64,000 nt of DNA from Paenibacillus sacheonensis. GTDB taxonomy: Bacteria > Bacillota > Bacilli > Paenibacillales > Paenibacillaceae. Of this stretch, positions 25,567 through 34,796 are shown piece by piece. The notes below the pieces were generated by a model. That model did not search any database, was not told where the DNA came from, and saw only the letters and a program-made list of their open reading frames with translations. The stretch covers positions 36,280 through 100,279 of the forward strand of contig NZ_JAAAMU010000024.1 of NCBI RefSeq assembly GCF_009909195.1, written 5' to 3'. The position numbers and the translations under genes were made by a program. Position 1 is the stretch's first letter. Every line of letters begins with the position of its first letter.

Positions 25567-27114
25567 CTAGTGTTTGAAATGACGAACGCCCGTTACGACC
25601 ATGGCGATGTTATTCGCATTCGCGACCGCGATGGACTCTTCGTCCTTGATGGAGCCGCCAGGCTGGATGACGGCCGTAATGCCCGCTTTCGCGGCCATCT
25701 CCAGCGTATCGCCCATCGGGAAGAATGCATCGGACGCCAGTACGGCGCCTTTGGCTTTGTCGCCCGCTTGCTCGATTGCGATGCGCGCCGCGCCGACGCG
25801 GTTCATCTGGCCTGCGCCCACGCCGACCGTCATGTCGTCCGCCGCGAGCAGGATGGCATTGGACTTCACGTGCTTCACGACTTTCCAGCCGAAGAGCAGC
25901 TGCTTGAGCTCTTCTTCCGTCGGCTTGCGGTTCGTCACGACTTTGATGTCGTCTTCCGTCAGACTGTGCACGTCGCTCTCCTGTACCAGCATGCCGCCGT
26001 CCACGCTCGTGACGAGCCATTCCGGCTTGCGCTCCCCGGCCGCTTGCAGCTCGCCGAGCTTCAGCAGACGAATGTTCTTCTTCTTCGTGAGAATGTCGAG
26101 CGCGTCTTGCGTGAAGCTCGGCGCGATGACGATTTCCAGGAAGATCTCGCTGAGCAGCTGCGCCGTATCCGCGCCGATCTCGCGATTGGCCGCTACGATG
26201 CCGCCGAAGATGGACGTCGGATCCGCGGAGTAGGCTTTCTGGTACGCTTCGTGGATGTCTTGGCCGATGCCCACGCCGCAAGGATTCATATGCTTCACAG
26301 CGACGACGGCCGGCTCGTTGAATTCCTTCACGATGGCCAGCGCCGCGTTCGCGTCGTTGATGTTATTGTAGGATAATTCTTTGCCGTGCAGCTGTTCCGC
26401 TGTCGTGACGTTGCCTTGCGCCGCAAGCGGTTTGCGGTAGAACGCCGCCTTCTGATGCGGGTTTTCGCCGTAACGAAGGTCTTGTACTTTCTCGTAGGTG
26501 ACCGTCAGGCTCTCCGGCAGCGGGTTGCCCTGCAGCTTGGACAGGTAATCGGAGATCAGCGCATCGTACGCGCCGGTGTGACGGAATACTTTCGCCGCCA
26601 GCGCTTTGCGCGTATCGAGCGTCGTGTCGCCGCCTGCTTTGACTTCGTCGAGCACGGTTTGGTAGTCCGCCGCGTCAACGACGACGGTGACGAACGCGTG
26701 GTTCTTCGCAGCCGAGCGAAGCATCGTCGGGCCGCCGATATCGATGTTCTCGATCGCGTCTTCGTACGCTACGCCGGGCTTGGCGATCGTCGCCGCGAAC
26801 GGATACAGGTTCACGACCACGAGGTCGATGTAGTCCAGGCCGAGCTCCTGCATCGCTTTCTGATGTTCTTCGTCGTCCCGCACGGCCAGCAAGCCGCTAT
26901 GTACCGCGGGATGCAGCGTCTTCACGCGTCCGTCGAGAATTTCCGGGAAACCCGTTACGTCGGAGATGCCGATGACCGGCACGCCTTCCTTTTCCAACAG
27001 GCTCGCCGTTCCGCCCGTCGAAATGATTTGAACGCCCAGTCCGGCAAGCGCCCGCGAAAATTCCACAATTCCCGTCTTGTCCGATACGCTGATCAGTGCT
27101 CTGCGAATAGTCAC
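25567..27114 (-). CDS. purH: bifunctional AICAR transformylase / IMP cyclohydrolase
   Basis: 515 residues; the last two steps to IMP. The N-terminal MGS-like cyclohydrolase domain (1-200) begins RRALISVSDKTGIVEFSRAL with GTASLL and GRVKTLHPAVHSGLL. The C-terminal transformylase domain has KELSYNNINDANAALAIVKE, KHMNPCGVGIG and GAGQMNRVGAARIA. The start is GTG with GGAGGTATCATT upstream. There is a 137-bp gap to purN upstream, which contains no obvious terminator. Complete and typical. Confidence 0.97.
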   Translation of the reverse strand: MTIRRALISVSDKTGIVEFSRALAGLGVQIISTGGTASLLEKEGVPVIGISDVTGFPEILDGRVKTLHPAVHSGLLAVRDDEEHQKAMQELGLDYIDLVVVNLYPFAATIAKPGVAYEDAIENIDIGGPTMLRSAAKNHAFVTVVVDAADYQTVLDEVKAGGDTTLDTRKALAAKVFRHTGAYDALISDYLSKLQGNPLPESLTVTYEKVQDLRYGENPHQKAAFYRKPLAAQGNVTTAEQLHGKELSYNNINDANAALAIVKEFNEPAVVAVKHMNPCGVGIGQDIHEAYQKAYSADPTSIFGGIVAANREIGADTAQLLSEIFLEIVIAPSFTQDALDILTKKKNIRLLKLGELQAAGERKPEWLVTSVDGGMLVQESDVHSLTEDDIKVVTNRKPTEEELKQLLFGWKVVKHVKSNAILLAADDMTVGVGAGQMNRVGAARIAIEQAGDKAKGAVLASDAFFPMGDTLEMAAKAGITAVIQPGGSIKDEESIAVANANNIAMVVTGVRHFKH

Positions 27115-27251
27115 AATGATACCTCCTGAATGATATAGTGCGCGGCTGCTGCGAGCCCGCTTCTTCTATAGGTTCTGTTCTACCGAATTCCGCCGATGTA
27201 ATGCTGCTTGGTGCACCTCTTGTGCCCGAAAACGCCGTTTCCCGGTCTTGT

Positions 27252-27863
27252 CTATCGCACAACTACATGACGTCCGTCCAGCTCCACCGCGCCGGCGGCG
27301 ATCCGCCCGACGACCCACGGGAGCAGCTGCTGCTCCGCCCTGTGCATGCGCGGGGCCAACGACTCCAAGGTCTCGCCATCGGCGATCTCGACGACACGCT
27401 GCGCGATGATCGGACCGCTGTCGAGGCCGCCGTCCACGAAGTGGACCGTGACGCCGGTCAGCTTGACGCCGTAATCGAGCGCCTGCTTCATGCCGTTCAC
27501 GCCCGGAAAAGCCGGCAGCAGCGACGGATGCACGTTGATCATCCGGCCGTAATAAGGCTCCACCAGCACCGGCGTGATGATCCGCATGTAGCCGGCGAGC
27601 ACGATCAGCTCGATTCCGCGGCGCCGAAGCTCCGCGAGAATCTCCGCATCATGCGCTTCGCGCGCCGCATAATCCTTCGGCCGGAACACGAACGTATCGA
27701 TGCCGGCCTCCCGAGCCCGCTCGACCACGGGAGCTCCCGGCCGATCACAAACAAGAAGCTCGAGGCTTGCGCCATCGAGCCTGTGTTGTTTTGCCGCTTC
27801 CGCCAGCGCGCCGAAGTTGGTTCCTTGGCCCGAGGCGAATACGGCAACACGAAGTCCTGCCAT
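27252..27863 (-). CDS. purN: phosphoribosylglycinamide formyltransferase (10-formyl-THF)
   Basis: 203 residues from ATG 27863, which overlaps the purM stop by one base (TAATG). The upstream extension of the open frame lies inside purM. Catalyses formylation of GAR. Visible family marks: VAVFASGQGTNFGALAEAAK, AGYMRIITPVLVEPYYGRMI, NVHPSLLPAFPG (catalytic Asn/His) and TVHFVDGGLDSGPIIAQ (catalytic Asp). Translation is probably coupled to purM. Confidence 0.96.
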   Translation of the reverse strand: MAGLRVAVFASGQGTNFGALAEAAKQHRLDGASLELLVCDRPGAPVVERAREAGIDTFVFRPKDYAAREAHDAEILAELRRRGIELIVLAGYMRIITPVLVEPYYGRMINVHPSLLPAFPGVNGMKQALDYGVKLTGVTVHFVDGGLDSGPIIAQRVVEIADGETLESLAPRMHRAEQQLLPWVVGRIAAGAVELDGRHVVVR

Positions 27864-28906
27864 TAGACGTCCGCTCCCGTGAAGGTCACGACACGGCTGC
27901 CTTCCGTTACTTTGCCGATGATGTAAGCATCCTCGCCGAGCTCTTTCGCGGCGCGAAGCGCTTCTTCCGCCTGCTCGGCGCCGACGACGACGATCATGCC
28001 GACGCCCATGTTGAACGTCGTGAACATGTCGCGGTTCGTGATGCCGCCCTTCTCCTGCATCAGCTTGAAGACCGGTTGGATCGGCCACGAGCCGTATGCG
28101 ATTTCCACGTTGACGCCTTCCGGCAGCACCCGCGGAATGTTCTCGATGAAGCCGCCGCCCGTAATATGCGCCATGCCTTTCACCGTCACGCGGTTGATCA
28201 GCTCCAGCACCGATTTCACGTAGATGCGGGTCGGCTCGATGATGACTTCGCCCAGCGTTTTGCCTTCCAGCTCCGGCAGTTTCTCGTCCAAGCCGTAGCC
28301 GGAGTTGTCGACCAGCAGACGGCGAACGAGGGAGTACCCGTTGCTGTGAATGCCGCTCGATGCCAGACCCAGCACGACGTCGCCCGGCCCAATCGTCTTG
28401 CCGTCGATGATCTTCTTCTTGTCCACGATGCCGACCGTGAAGCCCGCGATATCGTATTCGTCGCCTTGGTACATGCCTGGCATTTCAGCCGTTTCGCCGC
28501 CGATCAGGGCGCAGCCGGACTGCACGCAGCCGTCGGCGATGCCTTTGACGATCGCTTCGATCTTGGCAGGCTCGACTTTGCCGCAAGCCAGGTAATCCAA
28601 GAAGAAGAGCGGCTCCGCGCCTTGCACGATGATATCGTTGACGCACATGGCAACGGCGTCGATGCCGATCGTGTCATGCTTGTCCATGGCAAAAGCGACC
28701 TTCAGCTTCGTGCCTACGCCGTCCGTACCCGATACGAGTACCGGCTCCTCGTACTTGTCTTTGTTCAGTCCGAACAGTCCGCCGAAACCGCCAAGGTCCG
28801 TCAGCACTTCCGGGCGGAACGTTTTCTTCACGTGCTTCTTCATGCGTTCGACCGCTTCGTTGCCTGCCGCGATATCGACGCCGGCTTGTTTATACGCTTC
28901 TGCCAC
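27863..28906 (-). CDS. purM: phosphoribosylformylglycinamidine cyclo-ligase
   Basis: 347 residues from GTG 28906 with GGAGC upstream. AIR synthase: ATP-dependent ring closure of FGAM. Seen: SGTDGVGTKLKVAFAMDKHD, AMCVNDIIVQGAEPLFFLDY, GGETAEMPGMY and HITGGGFIENIPRVLPEG. Length is one residue from the usual 346. It is separated from purF by 303 bases that carry a hairpin element, and overlaps purN. Confidence 0.97.
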   Translation of the reverse strand: MAEAYKQAGVDIAAGNEAVERMKKHVKKTFRPEVLTDLGGFGGLFGLNKDKYEEPVLVSGTDGVGTKLKVAFAMDKHDTIGIDAVAMCVNDIIVQGAEPLFFLDYLACGKVEPAKIEAIVKGIADGCVQSGCALIGGETAEMPGMYQGDEYDIAGFTVGIVDKKKIIDGKTIGPGDVVLGLASSGIHSNGYSLVRRLLVDNSGYGLDEKLPELEGKTLGEVIIEPTRIYVKSVLELINRVTVKGMAHITGGGFIENIPRVLPEGVNVEIAYGSWPIQPVFKLMQEKGGITNRDMFTTFNMGVGMIVVVGAEQAEEALRAAKELGEDAYIIGKVTEGSRVVTFTGADV

Positions 28907-29209
28907 GCTGGGTCAGCTCCTTAAAGGTTTTTGCGGGACAATCCCGCCTCCGGTCGCCCGAAGGTTGTTGAATCTCTATTTAAAAAGCGAGAGCGCGCAT
29001 AAAAACGCGCAAGCTCCCCCGGTCTTATAAAAATGGTCGAGCGCAGCGAAGAGGCCGGAGGCCGATGTGAAGTCGGAGAAACGCAAGTGGTCGCCTTTGT
29101 AGATGGAATTCAACCGCAAAGGTTGAAATTCAAAGAACTCCATCTACAACAGCGATCGGAGACTCACATCGGCCGGAGGCCGCCCCCCGTAGCCCCATCC
29201 CGCAGCTCC
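28907..29209. other. purF-purM gap
   Basis: 303 non-coding bases inside the operon. It contains hairpin element A (29060-29174), a small GCGGGA/TCCCGC hairpin near 28933-28947, and GAG-GCGCG/CGCGC-CTC around 28989-29015. No gene is seen. Confidence 0.6.
29060..29174 (+). repeat. hairpin element, copy A
   Basis: Outer arms GGCCGATGTGA / TCACATCGGCC (29060-29070, 29164-29174). Left junction 29071-29090. Conserved box TCGCCTTTG (29091-29099), inner arms TAGATGGA / TCCATCTA with a nested TTCAACC/GGTTGAA hairpin, conserved box CAACAGCGA (29147-29155), then TCGGAGAC. The boxes themselves pair TCGC with GCGA and TTG with CAA. Related copies are at 33894-34018 and 35752-35911. Confidence 0.8.
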
Positions 29210-30691
29210 CTAGCAGCTGCAGCTCTTCTCCGAAGTCGGATCGACCGGCGTCGGATAATCGTTGTCGAAGCAAGCGAGGCACATGCCCCGGTTGTACTCG
29301 CCGTCGTTGCCGCCAACCGCCTCGATGAAACCTTCGTTGCTTAAGAAGTACAGCGAATCCGCATTGATGGCCTGACGAATCTCTTCCACCGTCTTCTGCG
29401 AAGCGATAAGCTCCTTGCGGTCCGGCGTATCGATGCCGTAGTAGCAGGGATTCTTGAACGGCGGCGACGTGATGCACACATGCACTTCCGTCGCGCCGGC
29501 TTCGCGAAGCATGTTGACGATACGCAGGGAGGTCGTGCCGCGGACGATCGAATCGTCGATCATCACGACGCGTTTGCCTTCCACCACTTTGCGGACGGCG
29601 GACAGCTTCATCTTGACGCCCTTCTCGCGCAGCTCCTGCGAAGGCTGGATGAACGTCCGGCCCGTGTATTTGTTCTTGATCAGTCCCAACTCGTATGGAA
29701 TCCCCGTTTGCTCGGCATAGCCGATTGCCGCCGAGATACTGGAGTCCGGCACGCCGGTCACGATATCCGCATCGATAAACGATTCCAACGCCAGCTGGCG
29801 TCCCATCCGCTTGCGGGCGGAGTGGAGGTTGATGCCGTTGATGTCGCTGTCGGGACGGGCGAAATAAATGTATTCCATCGCGCACGTGGCGCGGCGCTCC
29901 AGCTTCTCGAAACGATCGACGCGCAGGCCGTCCTTATCCAGAACGAGCAGCTCGCCCGGCTGCACGTCACGTTCGTACTCGGCGCCCACGGTTTCCAGCG
30001 CGCACGTCTCCGACGCGAACACGTAGCCGTCGCCCAAACGACCCATGACAAGCGGTCGCAGGCCGTGCGGATCGGAAGCGACCAGCAGCTTGTCGTTCGT
30101 CATGATGAGGAACGCGAAGCCGCCGATAATGCGCTGCAGCGCATCCTTCGCCGCGCTGACGAAGTCCTTGCTCGAACGCGCGATCAGATGCGCGATGACT
30201 TCCGTGTCGCTCGTCGTTTGGAAGATCGAGCCCTGCATCTCCAATTCCTTGCGGATCGAAGGTGCATTGACGATGTTCCCGTTCGTGGCGACGCCGAGGT
30301 CGCCGTCCCGGTATTTGAAGATCAACGGCTGCGCATTCGCCAGCTTGCTCTCGCCGGCCGTCGAATACCGGACATGCCCGATGACGCGGTCGCCGGGCAG
30401 GCCTTCCAGCGCGGTTTGGTCGAACACTTCCTTCACGAGACCCATGTTGCGATGGTACGAGAACTTGCCGCTGGCGGATTCCACCGTGGCCATCCCCGCG
30501 CTTTCTTCGCCCCGGTGCTGCAAGGCATGAAGACCGTAGTAGCCGAGCGAGCAGGCGTCCGGCACGTTAAACGCGCCGAACACCCCGCACTCCTCGCGCA
30601 ATTTATCGAAAATATCATCGCGGCCGATGCCTTCGTTGTAATGATCGCCCAACCACAGCTTCGGCAGCTGTTTTATTTTTTCATCAGACAT
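29210..30691 (-). CDS. purF: amidophosphoribosyltransferase
   Basis: 493 residues; first committed step of purine synthesis, glutamine plus PRPP to phosphoribosylamine. The mature N-terminal nucleophile Cys35 is in EECGVFGAF, so a 34-residue propeptide must be removed, longer than the 11 residues of the B. subtilis enzyme. The PRPP loop is VVMIDDSIVRGTTSLRIVN. C-terminal cysteines (ACFDNDYPTP, SCSC) and CAMEYIYFARPD fit the [4Fe-4S]-bearing Bacillus-type enzyme. It overlaps purL by 19 bp. Confidence 0.97.
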   Translation of the reverse strand: MSDEKIKQLPKLWLGDHYNEGIGRDDIFDKLREECGVFGAFNVPDACSLGYYGLHALQHRGEESAGMATVESASGKFSYHRNMGLVKEVFDQTALEGLPGDRVIGHVRYSTAGESKLANAQPLIFKYRDGDLGVATNGNIVNAPSIRKELEMQGSIFQTTSDTEVIAHLIARSSKDFVSAAKDALQRIIGGFAFLIMTNDKLLVASDPHGLRPLVMGRLGDGYVFASETCALETVGAEYERDVQPGELLVLDKDGLRVDRFEKLERRATCAMEYIYFARPDSDINGINLHSARKRMGRQLALESFIDADIVTGVPDSSISAAIGYAEQTGIPYELGLIKNKYTGRTFIQPSQELREKGVKMKLSAVRKVVEGKRVVMIDDSIVRGTTSLRIVNMLREAGATEVHVCITSPPFKNPCYYGIDTPDRKELIASQKTVEEIRQAINADSLYFLSNEGFIEAVGGNDGEYNRGMCLACFDNDYPTPVDPTSEKSCSC

Positions 30692-32919
30692 GGAATCGCA
30701 TCCTTCCAGACCTTCTCCAGTTGCTCAACCGGCGCATTGACGCCCGGTTTGCCATTGATGTTGATGATCAGTCCGCTGCTGCGTACGACGCCGATGATTG
30801 CATTCGGAACGCCTTGCTCCGTCAGGTATTGCGCAAGCTTGTCCGCTTGATCCGCTTTCGCCGAAAGCAGGATGCGGGATTGGGTTTCGCTGAACAGCGC
30901 AGCGTCCGCGCGCAGGTCAGTCACGACATTGACTTCGGCGCCGAGCTTGCCGCTGATCGCGGATTCCGCGACCGCGACGGCCAGGCCGCCTTCGGAAAGG
31001 TCATGCGCCGATGCGACAAGGCCTTGCTTGATCGCGCCAAGCACGCCCTGCTGCAGCTTCTTCTCGACCGCGAGGTCGATTTGCGGCGGACGGCCTTCGC
31101 TCTTGCCTTGAAGGACGTACTGCAGCTCGCTGCCGCCAAGCTCGTGCTTCGTTTCGCCGGCGAGGATGATGACGTCGCCTTCGGCTTTGAAGCCTTGCGT
31201 CGTGATGTGGTCCACGTCTTGCACGAGGCCGACCATGCCGATAACCGGCGTCGGGTAGATCGCGCCTTTGGCATTTTCATTGTACAGGCTGACGTTGCCG
31301 CCGATGACCGGCGTATCCAGCACGCGGCAGGCTTCGGAGATGCCGTCCGCGGCTTTCTCGATTTGCCAGAACACTTCCGGCTTCTCCGGGTTGCCGAAGT
31401 TCAGGTTATCCGTGATCGCGAGCGGTTCCGCGCCCGAGCAGACGATGTTGCGCGCCGCTTCGGCGACGGCGATTTGCCCGCCGACTTCCGGATCGAGGAA
31501 CACGTAACGGCCGTTGCAGTCCGTCGTCATCGCGAGCGCCTTGCGCGTGCCGCGAATCGTGACGACCGCCGCGTCGGAGCCCGGTTGAACCGCCGTGCTC
31601 GTGCGCACCATGTAATCGTATTGGTTGTAGACCCACTCTTTGCTCGCCACCGTCGGCGAACCGAGTACTTGTTTCAGTGCATCCGTCAGATCCGTTACTT
31701 CCGGGTAAGCCGTCGTGTCGATCGCCGCGTTCGCTGCATAGTAAGCAGGCTCCTTGGACGGTTTGTCGTACATCGGGCACTCGTCGACGAGCGCTTTGAC
31801 CGGCATGTCGGCGACTTCCTCGCCTTGGTGGAACAAGCGGAGACGTCCGTCATCCGTAACTTTGCCGACCTTCACGCAGATAATGCCCCAACGGTCGAAA
31901 ATTTCTTGCGCTTGCGCTTCATGCTGCGGCTCGACGACGAAGAGCATGCGCTCCTGCGACTCGGACAGCATCATTTCGTACGGCGTCATGCCTTCTTCGC
32001 GCTGCGGCACCTCGTCGAGGTAGAGCTCCAGGCCGTTGCCGGCTTTGGATGCCATCTCCGCGCTGGAGCAGGTCAGGCCCGCCGCGCCCATATCTTGAAT
32101 GCCGACCACGATGCCGGAATCGATCAGTTCCAATGTCGCTTCCATAACCAGCTTCTCCATGAACGGATCGCCGACTTGGACGGCCGTACGCTTCTCTTCG
32201 GACTCTTCGGAGAGTTCGACGGAAGCGAACGTCGCGCCGTGGATGCCGTCGCGGCCTGTCGCAGGACCTACGTAGAACACGGGATTGCCTACGCCTTTGG
32301 CCACGCCGCGCTGGATTTTGTCGTGATCGATGAGGCCGACGCACATCGCGTTGACGAGCGGGTTGCCCTCGTAGCTCTCGTCGAACATGACTTCGCCCGC
32401 CACGGTCGGGATACCGATGCAGTTCCCGTAACCGGCGATACCGCCGACCACGTGCTCGAACAAATATTTAACGCGCGCGTTTTCCAGGTTGCCGAAACGC
32501 AGGCTGTTCAGCAGCGCTACCGGACGCGCGCCCATCGAGAAAATGTCGCGGATAATGCCGCCGACGCCCGTTGCCGCGCCTTGGTACGGTTCAACCGCGG
32601 ACGGATGATTATGCGATTCGATTTTGAACACGACCGCTTGGTTGTCCCCGATATCCACGATGCCCGCGCCTTCGCCCGGTCCCATGAGGACCTTCGGGCC
32701 GTCGATCGGGAACTTCTTCAGAATCTTCTTGGAGTTCTTGTAGGAGCAGTGCTCCGACCACATGACGCTGAATACGCCGATCTCGGTGTAATTCGGCTTG
32801 CGTCCGAGGAAACCGCAAATCAATTCGTACTCGTAATCCGTTACGCCAAACTGCGTGTAAATGCGCTGATCCGCGATTTGTTCCGCCGTCGGCTCCTTAG
32901 CCGTTAACTGCTGCGCCAT
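30673..32919 (-). CDS. purL: phosphoribosylformylglycinamidine synthase, large subunit
   Basis: 748 residues, the small-PurL form that works with PurQ and PurS to make FGAM from FGAR, glutamine and ATP. Marks: FSVMWSEHCSYKNSKKIL, GPGEGAGIVDIGDNQAVVFK, ESHNHPSAVEPYQGAATGVG, DMGAAGLTCSSAEMASKAGN and SAHDLSEGGLAVAVAESAI. It starts inside the end of purQ (23-bp overlap) with GAGGGAACAAC before the ATG, and overlaps purF downstream. Confidence 0.97.
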   Translation of the reverse strand: MAQQLTAKEPTAEQIADQRIYTQFGVTDYEYELICGFLGRKPNYTEIGVFSVMWSEHCSYKNSKKILKKFPIDGPKVLMGPGEGAGIVDIGDNQAVVFKIESHNHPSAVEPYQGAATGVGGIIRDIFSMGARPVALLNSLRFGNLENARVKYLFEHVVGGIAGYGNCIGIPTVAGEVMFDESYEGNPLVNAMCVGLIDHDKIQRGVAKGVGNPVFYVGPATGRDGIHGATFASVELSEESEEKRTAVQVGDPFMEKLVMEATLELIDSGIVVGIQDMGAAGLTCSSAEMASKAGNGLELYLDEVPQREEGMTPYEMMLSESQERMLFVVEPQHEAQAQEIFDRWGIICVKVGKVTDDGRLRLFHQGEEVADMPVKALVDECPMYDKPSKEPAYYAANAAIDTTAYPEVTDLTDALKQVLGSPTVASKEWVYNQYDYMVRTSTAVQPGSDAAVVTIRGTRKALAMTTDCNGRYVFLDPEVGGQIAVAEAARNIVCSGAEPLAITDNLNFGNPEKPEVFWQIEKAADGISEACRVLDTPVIGGNVSLYNENAKGAIYPTPVIGMVGLVQDVDHITTQGFKAEGDVIILAGETKHELGGSELQYVLQGKSEGRPPQIDLAVEKKLQQGVLGAIKQGLVASAHDLSEGGLAVAVAESAISGKLGAEVNVVTDLRADAALFSETQSRILLSAKADQADKLAQYLTEQGVPNAIIGVVRSSGLIININGKPGVNAPVEQLEKVWKDAIPCLMKK

Positions 32920-33595
32920 GTTGTTCCCTCCATGCGTTCAAAATCGATGTAAACATCCGTTTGCCGTCTTCCGAGCCCAGCAGTTGATCCACCGCGCGCT
33001 CCGGATGCGGCATCATGCCGACCACGTTGCCGCGCTCGTTGCTGATGCCGGCGATATTCTTAAGCGATCCGTTCGGGTTGTTATCGTCGCCCGCATACCG
33101 GAACACGATTTGGTTGTTCGCTTCAAGCTGCGCGAGCGTCTCGTCGTCGCAGTAGTAGTTGCCTTCGCCGTGCGCGATCGGAATGTTGATGATCTCGCCT
33201 TGGCTGTATTGGTTGGTGAATGCCGTGCCGTTGTTCACGACTTCGAGCGGCGTTTGGTGGCATCTGAACTTCATGCCGCTGTTGCGGAGCAGCGCACCAG
33301 GGAGCAGGCCTGCTTCCGTCAGAATTTGGAACCCGTTGCAGATACCGAGGATGAACTTGCCGGCTTCCGCCGCTTTCACCACTTCGTTCATGACCGGAGC
33401 GAATTGCGCGATCGCGCCGCAGCGCAGGTAATCGCCGTACGAGAAACCGCCGGGCACGAGAATCGCGTCATAAGCGGACAGGTCTGTCGCCGTATACCAT
33501 ACGTAGTCGACCTCTTGGCCGATCGTATCTTCGACTGCTTTGTAGCAGTCGATATCGCAGTTGGAGCCTGGAAAAACGATTACCGCGAACTTCAT
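32897..33595 (-). CDS. purQ: phosphoribosylformylglycinamidine synthase, glutaminase subunit
   Basis: 232 residues from ATG 33595 with GGAGGGGTAACACG upstream; a longer frame to 33631 lies in purS. Class I glutamine amidotransferase that supplies ammonia to PurL: starts MKFAVIVFPGSNCDIDCYKA, the nucleophile Cys is in FILGICNGFQILTEAGLLPG, and the His/Glu pair is near PHPERAVDQ. Overlaps purL. Confidence 0.97.
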   Translation of the reverse strand: MKFAVIVFPGSNCDIDCYKAVEDTIGQEVDYVWYTATDLSAYDAILVPGGFSYGDYLRCGAIAQFAPVMNEVVKAAEAGKFILGICNGFQILTEAGLLPGALLRNSGMKFRCHQTPLEVVNNGTAFTNQYSQGEIINIPIAHGEGNYYCDDETLAQLEANNQIVFRYAGDDNNPNGSLKNIAGISNERGNVVGMMPHPERAVDQLLGSEDGKRMFTSILNAWREQHGAAVNG

Positions 33596-33599
33596 CGTG

Positions 33600-33842
33600 T
33601 TACCCCTCCAATTCAAAGCGGAAGTCTTCAACGACCGTATTCGCGAGCAGCTTCTCGCACATCGCCGTCACGCGCGCTTCGGCTTCTGCTCGGTCGGACG
33701 TATCCAGGTTCAGCTCCATGTACTTGCCGATGCGGACTTTGCCGACTTCCTCGAAGCCCATCGTGTGCAGGGCGCCTTGTACGGCGCTGCCTTGCGGGTC
33801 GAGCACGTTCTCTTTGATCGTTACGTAGACTTTAGCCTTCAT
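33600..33842 (-). CDS. purS: phosphoribosylformylglycinamidine synthase, PurS subunit
   Basis: 80 residues from ATG 33842 with AGGAGG 11 bases upstream. The small PurS subunit bridges PurL and PurQ. MKAKVYVTIKENVLDPQGSA and HTMGFEEVGKVRIGKYMELN are characteristic. The open frame continues upstream into hairpin element B, which is not coding. Ends 4 bases before purQ begins. Confidence 0.96.
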   Translation of the reverse strand: MKAKVYVTIKENVLDPQGSAVQGALHTMGFEEVGKVRIGKYMELNLDTSDRAEAEARVTAMCEKLLANTVVEDFRFELEG

Positions 33843-33893
33843 TAGGGGGGTCGCCTCCTGGAAAATGGTTGATTGCTTGGATGGGAGCGTTCC

Positions 33894-34018
33894 GCAAATG
33901 CCGGGAGTTCCCGCCTCCGTCGCTGTTGAACTTGGGGAAACGTGAACAATAACCTCGCGGTTGTTTCCCAAGTTCAAAGGCGATCGCTAACGCTCTTCGT
34001 CGGGAATCCCGCATTTGC
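33894..34018 (-). repeat. hairpin element, copy B (inverted orientation)
   Basis: Read on the minus strand: outer arm GCAAATGC.GGGA.TTCCCG-type pairing (33894-33913 with 34001-34018), left junction GAAGAGCGTTAGCGA, box TCGCCTTTG, inner arms TTGAACTTGGGAAAC / GTTTCCCCAAGTTCAA with one bulged base, box CAACAGCGA, then CGGAGGC. Same boxes as copies A and C, with unrelated arm sequences. Confidence 0.8.
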
Positions 34019-34439
34019 TCCACCCATCCGGGTACACCTTTTTGCATGATGCTCTTGGGAGCGGCATGCGCGCTGCGCGGGCTTTCGCCGCGCGCGGCGG
34101 GTTATTCACCGGCGGCCTGTGCGCCGCCGGGTGGTACATTGCGCCGCGGGCTTGCGCCGCTTGGCGTTGTTGATTTTTTGGCCAGCGGGCTTGTGCCGCT
34201 TGGCGGTTGCCTTTGGGCCGGCGAGTTTTCCGCCGCTCGGCGAGTTGCTGCGTGCCGGCTGGGTGGCGCCGCACGGCGATTTATGTGATGCGGGGCATCT
34301 TTGCTTGTCCCGCGTGTTGTTGGAATTGGTGCAAGTATTCGAACGCGTTCGCCTGAGCGCAATCCACGCAATCCAGGCTAGCTATACAACTCGTGCAGCA
34401 CCAGGCCCTGCTCAGCAGAAGCTAAGCGCACGCCCGAAT

Positions 34440-34635
34440 ATTGCACATCGTGCAATTTTCAGCCCGCGAATTAGCTGAAATCGCTCGATTGTTGCACTTA
34501 ATACAGCTTTCTAGTCCCGAAACAGGCTCAAACGTAACTTTCCGTGCCTCATTGTTGCATATTGAGCAACTTTGGAGCTTACCGGCCTGTTCTAGACGCT
34601 GAATTGTTGCATATTGTGCAACTTTGGAGCGGATC
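34440..34635. repeat. degenerate repeats with TTGCA...TGCAA palindromes
   Basis: ATTGCACATCGTGCAAT at about 34440, ATTGTTGCACTTAATACAGC near 34490, and two close copies of ATTGTTGCATATTG(A/T)GCAAC plus TTTGGAGC at 34551-34580 and 34603-34632 (52-bp spacing). The cores are self-complementary. Confidence 0.75.
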
Positions 34636-34728
34636 GCATTAGCCCAAGGCCACGGACAAGTAAGTGCCGAGCCTTGCTTCGCTCTGACTCGCACTGGGCT
34701 GTCGCCCTGGCTCGCCCTGAGCTGCCGC

Positions 34729-34786
34729 TCTGACTGGCTCTGACCGGCTCTGACTAGCTCTGACTGGCTCTGACCGGCTCTGACTG
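34729..34786. repeat. 10-bp minisatellite
   Basis: YRGCTCTGAC repeated more than five times in register (TGGCTCTGAC, CGGCTCTGAC, TAGCTCTGAC, ...), ending 11 bases before the purC stop codon. Confidence 0.9.
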
Positions 34787-34796
34787 AACAAGCCCG

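Larger units (their letters stand above)
33843..34796. other. 954-base gap inside the pur operon (purC-purS)
   Basis: No credible gene. From right to left in transcription order it holds a 10-bp minisatellite (34729-34786), TTGCA-palindrome repeats (34440-34635), a very GC-rich stretch with repeated GCGGGCTTGYGCCGCTTGGCG words (34060-34300) and hairpin element B (33894-34018). This length is unusual between co-transcribed genes. A downstream promoter was not identified. Confidence 0.7.

Noticed and set aside
30721..32907. 728-residue + strand open frame
   Set aside because: Exact antisense shadow of purL.
34046..34288. 80-residue + strand frame in the purC-purS gap
   Set aside because: Composed of repeated GC-rich words with no ribosome site; overlapping frames on both strands are equally open.
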